Assembly: GCF_005239225.2 (NCBI RefSeq) | Contig: NC_133300.1 | Location: 2,819,875-2,883,874, forward strand | Direction: 5' to 3' | Origin: Populus alba | Taxonomy: Eukaryota; Streptophyta; Magnoliopsida; Malpighiales; Salicaceae | DNA length: 64,000 nt | Part shown: positions 49,455-61,400 of the stretch, in pieces | How the letters are laid out: every line of letters begins with the position of its first letter | How positions within the stretch are numbered: position 1 is the stretch's first letter | The notes under the pieces: generated by a model | Databases searched by the model: none | The model's input: only the letters and a program-made list of their open reading frames with translations | What the model was told of the DNA's origin: nothing | Position numbers and translations under genes: made by a program

Positions 49455-50202
49455 TACTGCTGATGATCTCTATGATCTCAGTTTGTTTGTTGATTGCACA
49501 TTCCCTCAATAATCTTCTGCAATTGGATTTTTTTGATAATTTTTATGGTTTAAAAACAATGTTTCGATTATCTTATTTGAAACAATATTATTTTGAATTG
49601 ATCCAGGTTAATCTGTTTAACTTGTGATCCGAGCTATGGGCGGGTAATAGATATTGACGATTCGATATTCTCAGCTTCCACAAATTTTGCTGGATTATGA
49701 AGAAGGAACTTTGTAGTGATGGAATATGAGTTTCCTTAGAACGTAACTCTGAACTAACATAACCCTTCAATGCTCCTCAATCAAAATCAAATTCAAATTG
49801 GTTATGGCATCTAATCTGAAACATTGACAGAAGATCAATGTTTCTTCTTCTTAATTCCTTAAAGATGCCCTTATCTGCATCAAGATGAATTTAAAATCAC
49901 GTCAACATTTCCAATATGCATGTTCTCATTATGATGTTGAACACCCTCTATCAGTTTTCTTCTTTTCAAAATTAACCAGAGCTTGCAGGCAACCTTGCTT
50001 TCTGCATTTCTATGCACAGTTGCATGATCACATATTCATACATTTTTATAAATGAAATCAGTCAATTAGGTTAAGTCCAACAACTAAGTTAACTCAAGTG
50101 GTAAGTGTTCCTTGTGTTATCATTTTGGATTTGAATATAAAAAGAAGATTGCTAGGAAAAAGAAATACTCAATCTTGATATTTGGAAGCTAAATCCCAGC
50201 AT

Positions 50203-50245
<43 letters not shown>

Positions 50246-50914
50246 CACACACAGATAAGACACACAAACACACAGATAACCATGGGCCATAGTCTAAAGG
50301 TTATGCCAATAAGATCAAGTTAGTTACTAGTGCCCGGATTGGAAGTCATGTAAGTAAAAGTAAATGACAAGCTTTAAATAATACGTTGTCCCTTCAATCT
50401 CTATTTCATTCTTTATTTCACATTCTGGAAAAGATTCGGATCAAAAGGTTGATCTCTCAAGTTGATCTTATAATTTAAAAAATAAATTAAAATAACATTG
50501 TTTTTTTATTAAAATAAGTTGTTTTTAAGAAAAAAAATCAATTGAATAAGAGCACAGTTTTGATCCGTCCAATTGAATCAATATATTTTTTTTTTCAACT
50601 CGGACTAATCCTAATCTTATCTTAGCTGTGTCCGAGTCGAACAACGATGTCAATTTCGATTTTATAACGATGCTTTAATGGAAATAAATTACAGAACCCA
50701 CTTGTGCTTGCACAGTTACGCTCCTAATGTGCCGCCAAGAGATGAGCCCACAACCCACTTGGCGAAAGAAAATGGGAAAGGACTTGTAGATGCTCTAATG
50801 GTAGATAGACTATGCAATTTTAGGACACATCAAATTCAACACCTCTTTGTTCACACTTTACAGTGATTTCAGTAATTTGCAAGTTAGAAGAAGTTAAAAA
50901 GACAGTGTAGTCAT
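49455..50914. other. TAXIMIN 3' flank and intergenic DNA
   Basis: No gene is seen. A compound microsatellite, (TA)n then (CA)n, lies at about 50206-50252. Short frames near 50678 show no features. Confidence 0.4.
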
Positions 50915-50942
50915 TTCTGGAACCTTCTACATGTTTCTCGAA
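50915..50942 (+). promoter_or_regulatory. heat-shock element upstream of DnaJ copy 1
   Basis: TTCtgGAAccTTC at 50915-50927 is a perfect three-unit HSE. TTCtcGAA at 50935-50942 continues in the same 5-bp register, with one unit missing in between. It lies about 175-200 bp before the ATG at 51117, a suitable position for heat-shock factor control of an Hsp40 gene. Confidence 0.75.
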
Positions 50943-51116
50943 TCATCAAAGACAAAAACTCCACAAACATGAAACTTCCACCATTTCCTCCATCATCACC
51001 TAACCAAAAAAACAAAGCAAGCAACCTTTTCTACTATTTTTTATCAAGAAGAACAACAAAGGTGAGCAAAGAGAAGAAAAGAAAGAGGGGGGAGAGGAGG
51101 AGGTAGCAGCAACACC

Positions 51117-53129
51117 ATGGGGGTGGATTACTACAAGATATTACAAGTTGATAAGACTGCAAAGGATGATGATTTGAAGAAGGCTTATAGGAAATTAGCA
51201 ATGAAATGGCATCCTGATAAAAACCCAAATAACAAGAAAGAAGCTGAAGCCAAGTTCAAGAAAATTTCTGAAGCTTATGAGGTATGTACCTGTCATTCAA
51301 CACTCCAAGATTAAATTTTGTGATCTGGGTTTGCTGTAAGATTGTATAATCTTAATGAAATTTGTGGTTTTTGTTCATGTTTAGAGTAAAAGAAGCCTTT
51401 TTTTTGGGGATTTTGTGGTTAAAATTCTGGGATTTGTTGTTTGTTATGTTTTTTTTTTTTTTTTTGTACTGCTATGATGAGGAATTATCTGTTTGTTATT
51501 TGAAAATATATGAATTTGATGGCTTCTGTTCATGTTAGATGAAATAAAGTTTCTATATTTATTGGGATTTAATGGCCAAATTACCGGAATTTGTAGTTTA
51601 TTTTGTTAATCATTGTTATGATGAGGAATCCTCTGTTTCCTATCTGAAGATATGTGAATTTGATTGATTTTGTTCATGTTAGATGGAAAGGGGTTCTTTT
51701 TTGTTGGGATTTGTAGTTTATTGTGTTTCTTACTGTTTTCATGAGGAATTCTCTGGTTCTGAAGGACTCAATGACTTTTTAATTTTGTTTATCAACATAG
51801 AAACTTTGTTGCGTTAACTTTATGTTTCAGTCTTTAATGGCATAAGGAATTTTCTGTAGAATTGGAGTTGATAGTCCTTTGATGGATTTTGTGTTGAAAT
51901 TCAATGTTTTGGATGCAGGTTCTCAGTGATCCACAGAAAAAAGCAGTATATGACCAATATGGTGAGGAGGGTCTGAAGGGGCAAGTACCACCGCCTGGTG
52001 CTGGTGGTGCTGGTCCAGGTGCTGCTGGTCCAGGTGGATCTACATTCTTCTCCACGGGAGATGGGCCAACGACATTTCAGTTCAATCCTCGGAATGCTGA
52101 TGACATTTTTACTGAATTTTTTGGGTTTTCAAGTCCATTTGGAGGGATGGGAGGTGGTGGTGGAGGCATGAGACGGACAAGGTTCCAAGGTGGGATATTC
52201 GGCGATGATATCTTTAATTCTTACAGTGAAGGGGGTGGAGGGTCGATGCATCAGGGTGCTCCTAGAAAAGCTCCTCCAATTGAGAAGAAGCTGCCGTGTA
52301 GTCTTGAAGATCTTTATAAAGGGGCTACCAAGAGAATGAAGATTTCTAGAGATATAGCTGATGCAAGTGGGTAAGTATTGAGAACTTTGTTTTAGCATGC
52401 TAAGTAACTACTGTTCTGCTGGTATGCTTCTGAAGGATAGCTCTTGTAGAACTTCTCTGTGAATTTATCTGACATCAACTTCTTCCTGTTTGATTTTCAA
52501 CTAACCATTACCCGATAGAGCCAGATCAAACAATAGATGCTTTTATTTCTTACGATTTCACATGCTGTGAATGCTTGTACATGGTGTTACAATCCAGTAA
52601 AAGCCTTCAAAGCTTTTGGGGTGAATTTTTTGGTGCATAGCATTAGTTGTTTAGACAATTTCACTGACTTTTACTTTTCATCCGTCGCAGCAGGACCATG
52701 CAAGTTGAGGAGATTCTAACCATTGACATAAAACCGGGTTGGAAGAAAGGTACGAAGATTACCTTCCCTGAGAAAGGGAATGAACAGCCAAATATTGTTC
52801 CAGCTGATCTAGTCTTCATTATTGATGAAAAACCCCACCCCGTATTCACTCGCGATGGGAATGACTTGGTTGTCACACAGAAGATTTCTTTAGCTGAAGC
52901 CTTGACAGGTTACACTGTCCATCTCACAGCCTTAGATGGAAGGAACTTGACCATTCCAGTCAACACTCTGATTCATCCAAACTATGAGGAGGTTGTCCCA
53001 AGGGAAGGGATGCCAATCCAGAAAGACCCGACAAAGAGGGGAAATTTGAGAATCAAGTTCGACATCAAGTTTCCAACAAGGCTATCTGCAGAGCAGAAGG
53101 CAGGAATCAAAAGACTTTTGGGTCCTTGA
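51117..53129 (+). CDS. DnaJ/Hsp40 co-chaperone, class B (Sis1-like), copy 1
   Basis: Three exons (51117-51281, 51919-52370, 52691-53129), GT-AG introns, 351 residues. Residues 4-70 are a J domain with the HPD motif at 32-34, which stimulates Hsp70 ATPase activity. A Gly/Phe-rich region (about 76-170) contains '[10 protein letters not shown]' and a glycine run. Two C-terminal substrate-binding domains follow (from about 175), with [21 protein letters not shown] and DEKPHPVF. There is no Cys-rich zinc domain, so it is type B like human DNAJB1/4 and yeast Sis1. It has no signal peptide and is expected in the cytosol and nucleus. Intron 2 was placed at the first of two adjacent cag acceptors because it matches copy 2 in frame. 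The context AACACCATGGG is a good initiation site. It forms a tandem pair with the next gene. Confidence 0.95.
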
Positions 53130-54102
53130 GATCATCAATGCCTGCATTTAATACACTACACCTCCACAGAAATGGAGAAGTTTTGTGAATACAAATTAGA
53201 AAGAATGTATAGTTGTGTTGGTTCTTCTGAATCCACAACTTGTTATATATATAATCACTTTTGAGAGTTTTTGTAGCAAGTAGACCATCTTTCAAAGACA
53301 TCGATGTGCTAAATTTTAAGTTAATAAGCTTCTCTATTACAGTTGCAATAAAAACTGGCTCCAGTCGATTGATGGTGAATCCTTGTACTCTTTTCTAGTT
53401 CTGAACACTGAATGCAACCAAACTTTATGCAAAGATGGTGAATGCAAGTGGATTACTACAAGAACAAGACATGGTTAGTGGATAGGAATCATTAGCAACA
53501 CATCTAAATAAAGACAGTCTTCTCAGCAAAAACCGCTCTCTTAAATTATATTCGGTTAGTATTTTAAGACAAAAAACTTATAAATAAGAGATGAAAAAAC
53601 ATATTTAGTTAAAGAAACATATATATATATATATATATATAATAAATTTGTTTTTGTTTTCAAAAATACACGAAAATGTATTAATGATTATATGTATTTC
53701 TTTGAAGGAGGGGCCAATTTGTCGTATGCTTAAGGACTCATTCGAAAACTTATAAATTTAGGGTTCAAGATGTAGTTCTGGTGTTTCTATGTTACCGGTA
53801 CGTCCGTGCTGCTTAACAAAGAGAAATGGGGTTAATTGTATATTTCATCCTTTATTATTTAACATTTTTTGATATAGTGCCTTAACCTCTTTTTTTCATC
53901 CATTTTTATGCTCCAAATGCACTACACTACTACAGATACGGTCCCTCTGTCGATTTTTGGTATAAGGATGAAATTGGTAAGATTAGAGATGAAAGGGACT
54001 AAAGAATATATAGTAAGAAATATAACATTAACCCAACCCCTAAACTACAAGGCACAAACAAGCCCCAAAGATTACTCCTTCATCATCACATCACTTTGTG
54101 CA
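53130..54102. other. spacer between the DnaJ copies
   Basis: This contains the 3' untranslated region of copy 1, a TA repeat at about 53620-53641, and the promoter of copy 2. I saw no TTC/GAA trimers comparable to the HSE at 50915. Confidence 0.5.
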
Positions 54103-54110
54103 TATATAAA
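54103..54110 (+). promoter_or_regulatory. TATA box of DnaJ copy 2
   Basis: TATATAAA lies about 95 bases before the ATG at 54203, leaving a leader of roughly 60-70 bases. Confidence 0.6.
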
Positions 54111-54202
54111 GAGAACAAAAGCAAGCAGTTCAGCACCCCAAACTAGAAAAAACAAAGATAAGCAAAGTGAAGAAGAGAAAGAGAGGAGGTAACAGCAACA
54201 CC

Positions 54203-56551
54203 ATGGGAGTGGATTACTACAAGATATTGCAAGTTGATAAGACCGCAAAAGATGATGATTTGAAGAAAGCTTATAGGAAATTAGCCATGAAGTGGCATCC
54301 TGATAAGAACCCTAATAACAAAAAGGAAGCTGAGGCTAAGTTCAAGAAAATCTCTGAAGCCTATGATGTATGTACTTAAAATTTGACTCCAATTGCTTCA
54401 ATGTTATATTTTGTGATCTGGGTTTGTTGTGAAATTGGAAAATCTTGCTGAAATTTGTGGGCTTTGATTGTTTTATTTCTTGTGTAGATGTGTGTATGTA
54501 TTGCATTGTAGATTTTGTGATCTGGGTTTTTGTTAAATTTGATAATCTTACTGAAATTTGTGATTCTTTTATTGTTTTCTTTTTAATGAATATATATATT
54601 ATTGGCGTTTTTGTGATATTTTCCTGTGTTGGGTTCTCGTAGTTTTAGGATTCTCTATGTGTTTTTTGTCACAACTTCAAAGTTTCAATCTTTCATGGCT
54701 TGAATAATCATTAAACCTTGTGGGTTCTGTGTGTTGGATCTGCAGACCATCCAGTTAGAAGCAATGCTGAAGATTCTCAATTCACTGAGATTTGTAGACT
54801 GATGGTTTTTTTTGTTCATGTTTAGATAAAAAAGAAGTTGCTATCTTTTTTGAATTTCTTGCGTAAAGTTTTGCAATTTTTAGTTTTGTTATGTTTATTA
54901 GTGTTATCGTGAGGAATTAACTGTTTCTTGTTAGTTAGATGTCAGTATTTAATGGGCACAAGGAATTCTCTGTAATGCAGTTCTAGACTGCTCAAAATTA
55001 AAATCAATGGTAAAGATTTATTCTTTGATTGATTTTTGTACCAATTCAATGTTTTTTTTTTTTATGCAGGTTCTTAGCGATCCACAGAAAAGAGCAGTGT
55101 ATGACCAATATGGTGAAGAGGGTTTAAAGGGTCAAGTACCACCACCTGGTGCTGGTGGTGCTGGCCCTGGAGCTTCATTCTTTTCTACTGGAGATGGACC
55201 CGCATCATTTCGGTTCAATCCTCGAAATGCTGATGATATTTTTGCTGAATTTTTTGGGTTTTCTCATCCATTTGGAGGGATGGGAGGAGGTGGTGGTGGT
55301 GGTGGTGGTGTTGGAGGCATGAGAGGGGCAAGGTTTCCTGGTGGGATGTTTGGTGAAGATATCTTCAAATCTTATGGTGAAGGTGGAGGATCAATGCATC
55401 AAGGTGCTCCTAGAAAGGCTGCTCCAGTTGAGAATAAGCTGCGATGTAGTCTTGAAGAGCTTTATAAGGGAGCTAGCAAGAGAATGAAGATATCCAGGGA
55501 GATTGTTGATCCAAGTGGGTCAGTATTATTAAGAATTGCTTTTTATGTTTATTACCTTTCTCTTGGTTTGCATCTGACTTATGGCTCATTTTAGTTTTAA
55601 TATCTCTAAGAGTTTCTGCCATTTTTATCAAATTGAGCATCAACTTCTACCCATTTGATTTTCAACAAGTAATGGCATAATGGGATTTACCGGATAGATC
55701 AAAAAATCAAATGCATGTTATTTATAAGATATGACATGCTGCTTTCTGCTTTAGAAATTTGCTTTTTTCTGTTGTCAGAGATCTATTGGACTAATTGGCA
55801 GATCATTTTACAGTTTAGTAAAAATCCTGAGTGTTTGTTTTTTAGGCTTGACATGCTTCTCAAACTACTTTTTGCATGAAAAAGCACTTAAAAAAATTCA
55901 ATTTAATGTCTTTTTATGGTTTTGATATGCCAATACCAAAAATGAAAAGCAAAAAAAATGAAAAAAAAAAAATTGTTTTGATGCATTTTCAATTAAAAAG
56001 CACCATGCACTGCATTACCAAACACACACTAAAAGCTTTTTCAATGATGTTTTTGTGCAGAACTCTAGTTGCTAGATCATTTCGCTGAACTTGTGCTTCT
56101 CTTCTTTTGTAGCAAGCCTGAGCAAGTGGAGGAGATTCTAACCATTGACATAAAGCCAGGTTGGAAGAAAGGCACAAAGATCACCTTCCCTGAGAAAGGG
56201 AATGAAATGCCAAATGTTATACCAGCAGATGTAGTCTTCATTATCGATGAAAAACCCCACCCCATATTCAGTCGTGATGGAAACGACTTGATCCTCACAC
56301 AGAAGATTTCCTTAGCTGAAGCCTTGACAGGTTACACTGTCAATCTCACAACCTTAGACGGAAGGAACTTGACCGTTCCTATCAACACCGTAATTCATCC
56401 AAACTATGAGGAGGTTGTTCCGAAGGAAGGGATGCCAATCCCAAAAGACCCCACAAAGAAAGGAAATTTGAGAATCAAGTTTAGCGTCAAGTTTCCAACA
56501 AGGCTAACTGCAGAGCAGAAGGCAGGAATCAAAACTCTCATGGGACCTTGA
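54203..56551 (+). CDS. DnaJ/Hsp40 co-chaperone, class B (Sis1-like), copy 2
   Basis: Three exons (54203-54367, 55070-55518, 56113-56551) with the same phases as copy 1 give 350 residues. The J domain is almost identical to copy 1 and keeps HPD. The Gly/Phe region has lost one 'AAGPGG' stretch and gained a longer glycine run (near 55290-55320). The C-terminal domains are nearly identical in length (439-bp last exon in both) with scattered changes. The ATG is the internal one in the shared AACAGCAACACCATGG context, although the frame extends 12 codons upstream. Exons are strongly alike while introns and promoters have diverged, so this is a tandem duplicate that has been under selection. It has a TATA box but no visible HSE. 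Same class and likely cytosolic role as copy 1. Confidence 0.95.
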
Positions 56552-57374
56552 GATCAATATTAGAATGTGATGCACCTCCACAGAAATGGGGCACTTTTTG
56601 TGAATATGCATTTTAGGAAATTACCAAACAGAATGCGATTCACTTTTTGTGAATGTTATTTATGGTATCTGCCTTTGATAGTTTCAGTTTTGGAAAATTC
56701 TACAATGCCTTTCCCTTAGGGTAGCACATCATGCTTGTAATGCTTTTCTTTTTTCACATAATTCAGTGCTTTTATTTTTTAGCAAATCTTCCACTGAGTT
56801 CTACAAAACACTCGATGCATTATGTAATTCAGTAAATTTGTTACCAAATTCGGTGGTGTTGTTGCAGAAAGTGATTATACGAGTCACCAAGTGTGATGAT
56901 GACTATATTATGGAATCTGGTGACCAATTTACTGAATTGCATAATACAATAGAGTTTTTTAGCAGAACACAGTGAAATTTTTGCCAAAAGCTCACCGAAT
57001 TATGCAAAATGCCAGCAAAGGTTTCCTGGAAAGGCATTGTGGAGGCAGCTTTTTCTGTTTTGGAGTGCAGGATGCCTTCTCTTTGAGACAGAAGCGGTCG
57101 ATGTCAAGGGTGTTAAATGATAAGGTGTACTGAACTTCTTTATTACACTAATAAAAATTGGCTCCAGTTTTTTTTGTGGTGGATCCTTATTGTCTTTTCT
57201 AGTTCCCTGAGCATTCAATGTAATGAACTTTTTGCAAAGATGATGAACGGGAGTGGATTACTGCAAGAAAAGGATATGGTTAGTTGATAGGAAGGCAGAA
57301 GATGGAGGTTTGGAGTATACAAAGCTTGTCGTGGAATGATCTGTACTCTATCCTTCTAAGAAGAGCATGAGAGG
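56552..57374. other. 3' flank of DnaJ copy 2
   Basis: 'cacctccacagaaatgg' occurs both at 53159 and here, showing that the duplication includes part of the 3' untranslated region. Around 57140-57260 'aaaaattggctccagtttttt...ggtgaatcc' phrases resemble 53343-53450, so the duplicated block extends about 700 bp past each stop codon. Confidence 0.55.
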
Positions 57375-57560
57375 TTAAAAGGGCATCCCCAGTACACAAG
57401 GCTCCCGGCTAGGCTAGGGGGCAGGGGAGGATCGTCTCCGTATGCAGTCTGTTGCACTTGCGCAAAGTGACTGTTTCCATCACTCAAAGCCAGTGGCCTG
57501 CTCGTAAACAATGAGCTCCCCTCGCACTGCGTCAAGGCTCGCCTTCAATACACAGGAGAG
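57375..57560 (+). mobile_element. SINE-like element (Au-type wording)
   Basis: 'gggcatccccagtacacaaggctcccgg', 'ggggcaggggaggatc', 'tatgcag', 'aaagtgactgtttcca' and 'gcgtcaaggctcgccttc' appear in the order expected of the widespread tRNA-derived plant SINEs of the Au type. The element is GC-richer than its surroundings and has diverged from the consensus I remember. It has no coding capacity. Confidence 0.55.
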
Positions 57561-58418
57561 ACTGGTAGATCTATATGATTGAGGCTCCCAATTTTATTTT
57601 TACTTTTTTTCTGATTTCAACATCTAAGCCACAGAGTGTTATTCTTTAAATGGCATGTGAGTTGCAATTTATGATGTAGAGTAATAATATATGATAGTTT
57701 CAGTTGTAAATATATGCCATCTTATCTTTCTTTCTGAGATATATGTTAAATGTAGGATTTGGTCACCTTCTTAATTGCGATTTTAATAACAATTGTTTTC
57801 CTTGGATTGGTGTTGTACACTTCCTTTCTTTGATAGCAAAAGGTCTAAACTTGGAGCAAATTTTGCTTCCAAACTTCTGAAATAGTAGTGATTTCTCCGT
57901 ACATGACATCTTAAGTATCTGTAAAATGCTAGTTGTTGGTTTCCTCGGAATTTATCGGCCATGTCTCTAGTCTTTTAAGGTCCTTTCATCAATGACAGAT
58001 GACGAGAATTACTTCTATTTACAGGCATATGTTAAGCTGGCAATATGGTATGATTGGATATGAATGCTAACCAAAGCAAGATTCCCAGATTTCCAACCCA
58101 AAACATAACTATTCCAACGTAATCACAATATCGGAAGCATCAATCTACTAACAAGTGAAACCTGTTGCTGAGAAAGAGGGACAGCTAAAAAATTGGAGCT
58201 TTTGGATCATTGCAATTGCCAATGGACCGAAGTACTATTCATTGATATTCTGTTTCCAATACAGTAAAGGTGCTTAGCTATGCACAGTTGCTGCTTCCTC
58301 TATAAATAAATTCACTTCAGTTACAGAGTAGGTCAGTAGATTTCACTAAAGAATACAAATTAAGGAATTGACTATTTCTCATGCATCAGCAATATTCTAC
58401 AATTGTAAGGTTACTTCT
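57561..58418. other. intergenic DNA and 3' UTR of the RLT2-like gene
   Basis: No gene is seen. The last 150-200 bp before 58418 are probably the 3' untranslated region of the minus-strand gene that follows. Confidence 0.4.
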
Positions 58419-61400
58419 CTAGTCAATGAAATCTGAAGATGAAGATTCGGTACCATCATCTGGGTCCCCGTTAATGTACTCCTCAACATCCAAATCCCCT
58501 AGCTCATCGTCATCTTCATTTACGGCATCATCATCATCTTCATTGCCATCCATAATATAATCACTTCCCTCCAGTAAGTCATCAGACTTGCCATTAAAAC
58601 CACCAGCATAGTCATCAACTCCCATATCATATTCATCTCCTGATGCCGGAATATTTTCATTTTCATCATCATACTCAGATCTTTCAGAACTACTGGCATT
58701 TTCAGCATCCTCCACAAACCTTGCTTCATCACTATTCCAGTCATCCCTTCCCAGGCAATTTGTTGACTGTTCACGAATAGTTTCTTTAGGGATCTTTCTC
58801 TCAGGAATAAAATCAGCAGCTTGCTTGACTGCTTTTTGCCTACTTCTCACACTGCGACGTCCACGCTTACACCCTCCACGGCCACGAGATCGTCCTTTCC
58901 ATGACAATGCCTTCCCTAATCTGTCACTGCTCTTGGCTGCACTTCTCTTGCTAGATATAGATCTGGACCCAATAATCCTTGTTTGTGATCTCCCACCACG
59001 AGTGCGACCTCGACCCCTGCCCTGGCTCCCTTGTTTGCGGCCCAGTCCTGCTAACCCAATCCCTACATCAACCCAATTATCTTCTTGAAATAAACCAGCT
59101 TTACGTGAACTTTCAGTGATTTCATGATCTGGGGTGTTCTTCATGGCAGCATACTTGGATGGAAGCTTCTAAGAAATGGTTAACAATAAGTCAGTAATAT
59201 AAAGCTAGTAAACTTTCAATTTTGAAACGAGATTTTTGTTCTAGGTGTGAAAGTTGCTTGCATTAGAACGCTTCTTTGACAAAATGAAACAGCATAATTA
59301 CCACCGTTCTATATGTTTTACAACATGGGATGATTAATTATAGCTCAGCTCTGCTCTGCCCATCAAATTTATACCTTATTCTACAGTTAAATTTATAACT
59401 ACATTGTTTCAAGAAACATTAAGAACTGCAGACCTATATACCTCGGTTACAGTATTAGCATTACTTACCTCTGGTTTCTACTACTTCAAAATGCACATTT
59501 AATGACATAGAGACATGTTAAGGGAAGCAGGACTTCATGACATCAGCCTAGTGTTGAAAAAGGCATTGGTCTTTTCTTTTTCTTTTTCAAAGTAACTCGA
59601 ACTAATAACACATACAAGTGGTTTTTGTTTATCTCACATCATCCAGGACAAAACTTCTGATACAAAGACTACTCACAATGAAGCTCCTAGTGCTCCTGTC
59701 CTTGTGAGCCTCCAGTTTTTGATGCAGCATGTATAAGATTGAAGCATCAAATTCAATGACCCTTAGAGCTACAGCAGCTGTTGTTTGCGGCAACCATGGA
59801 AGCACAGGAATTGTTTCTGTATCGAAAGAACCATAAGCAGCACATCCAGATGGGTCAGATGATCTCAAAAGTTCACTGCTGGTTTCATAGTTCGAGGACA
59901 AATAGTCCCTCTTCATGCCACCCTCCAATAGTGTCAGAATCTGAGGAAGAGAAATGCACATTTACATCTTAACAAACCCTCCAAATTAATTTCAATGAGG
60001 AGAATTGAAAAGGATTGATAAGCAAGAAGGAAAAGGAAGCAACACAATTACCCAGCATAACATTGTCAGACAATGAAAAAAATGGTACAAGTTATGCAAC
60101 ATTACCGAGTACATGTTATGTTATGGCATTACATGTTTAACGGATGTAGATTAGGAATACTCTAAATGCAACAAACACAGTAGCTTCAGTTAACTTCCAC
60201 TCAACATGTCACCTTCATTTTGACGCTAAATAAAGAGCCTATCCAACAAATTCATAAAAAATATATATTCCAGAAGATGCGCAGAATAAATTTCAAACTC
60301 TTGCACCTGTGATAGCAATGTGATTTACTTTTCAGTATTCATTATGCATTCCAGGAACCAGTTATGCACTCACTACAGTGTATTGAGACGGCTGTTTAAT
60401 TGATCTATCAATAATATTCTGGAACCAATTCAAAATCTTGCACCTATAAAATAATGCAGTTCACTTTCATGGTACATTCCATGGAAACAATCATGTACTC
60501 AATAAGATGTGGTGAGATTGCTATATAATCAATCCATCAATGGTATTCTCAAAATGAAACAAAAAGCATATTGTTATAACCAGTCATTTATTCTTTCTGC
60601 GGATGTTTCTGATGGAATACCACTTTCGTTGCTTTTAAATGTGCCATCATTTGACACCCAATGGTATTTTTGGTAAGAAGAAAAAAATGAAGTTCCTCTT
60701 TTGCATTTTGGTTTCAACATGAAAACATAATCGTCATCATTGGATTTTAATATAATCTCAAATGCTAAGCAGTGGTTCCAATATCCCAGGCTCACATCTT
60801 CATAATCCAATTAGATAGGAGAGCACAGAAATTCATGTCACAAGCAAGGCCAAACATAAACCTGAAGTAGGTCTTCAACAGACGATGAAGACTGCAGCTT
60901 CATACCCCAAGATTTCCGGTAGTTATTGGTCCAAACAGGTTGGAGAGCTTCTGGCAGAACTGAAACCTGCCAACCAAAAGCACACAAAATTTAAGAAAAC
61001 ACAATGAGAGGCAACATGCTTGCCATGCTATCCATTATAGTGATGGGGGCAACAAGCATGTATCTAAATCAAAAAATAACATTGAAGTACTTGCCTCAAT
61101 CAAAGCTAGTAGCAATTTAAGCAATCTGATCCTCAGCGGAAAAGATGAGCTACACAAAGCACTGTCAGGGTCCACCTTTAGCTTCCTTTCACAATGAGCC
61201 ACGTGCTCAGAGAAATTCAAGCCAACCTGAGAGGCATCATATGTCTTGTGGCAAGAAGGGCAATGGTTGTCTTCAGATAAATAAGTGTCATGACAGTAAT
61301 CACAAACACCAAGCCGTTGTGTGCATCTTTTCTTCCCATACTTCATGGCACACAATACAGGAGACTTGAAGCATTCTTTCCACATCCACTTCTCAAAATC

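Noticed and set aside
60574..60810. 78-codon minus-strand frame inside an RLT2 intron
   Set aside because: Same strand as the gene, but flanking exons join perfectly in phase without it and no splice sites frame it. Kept only as a chance or decayed exon.
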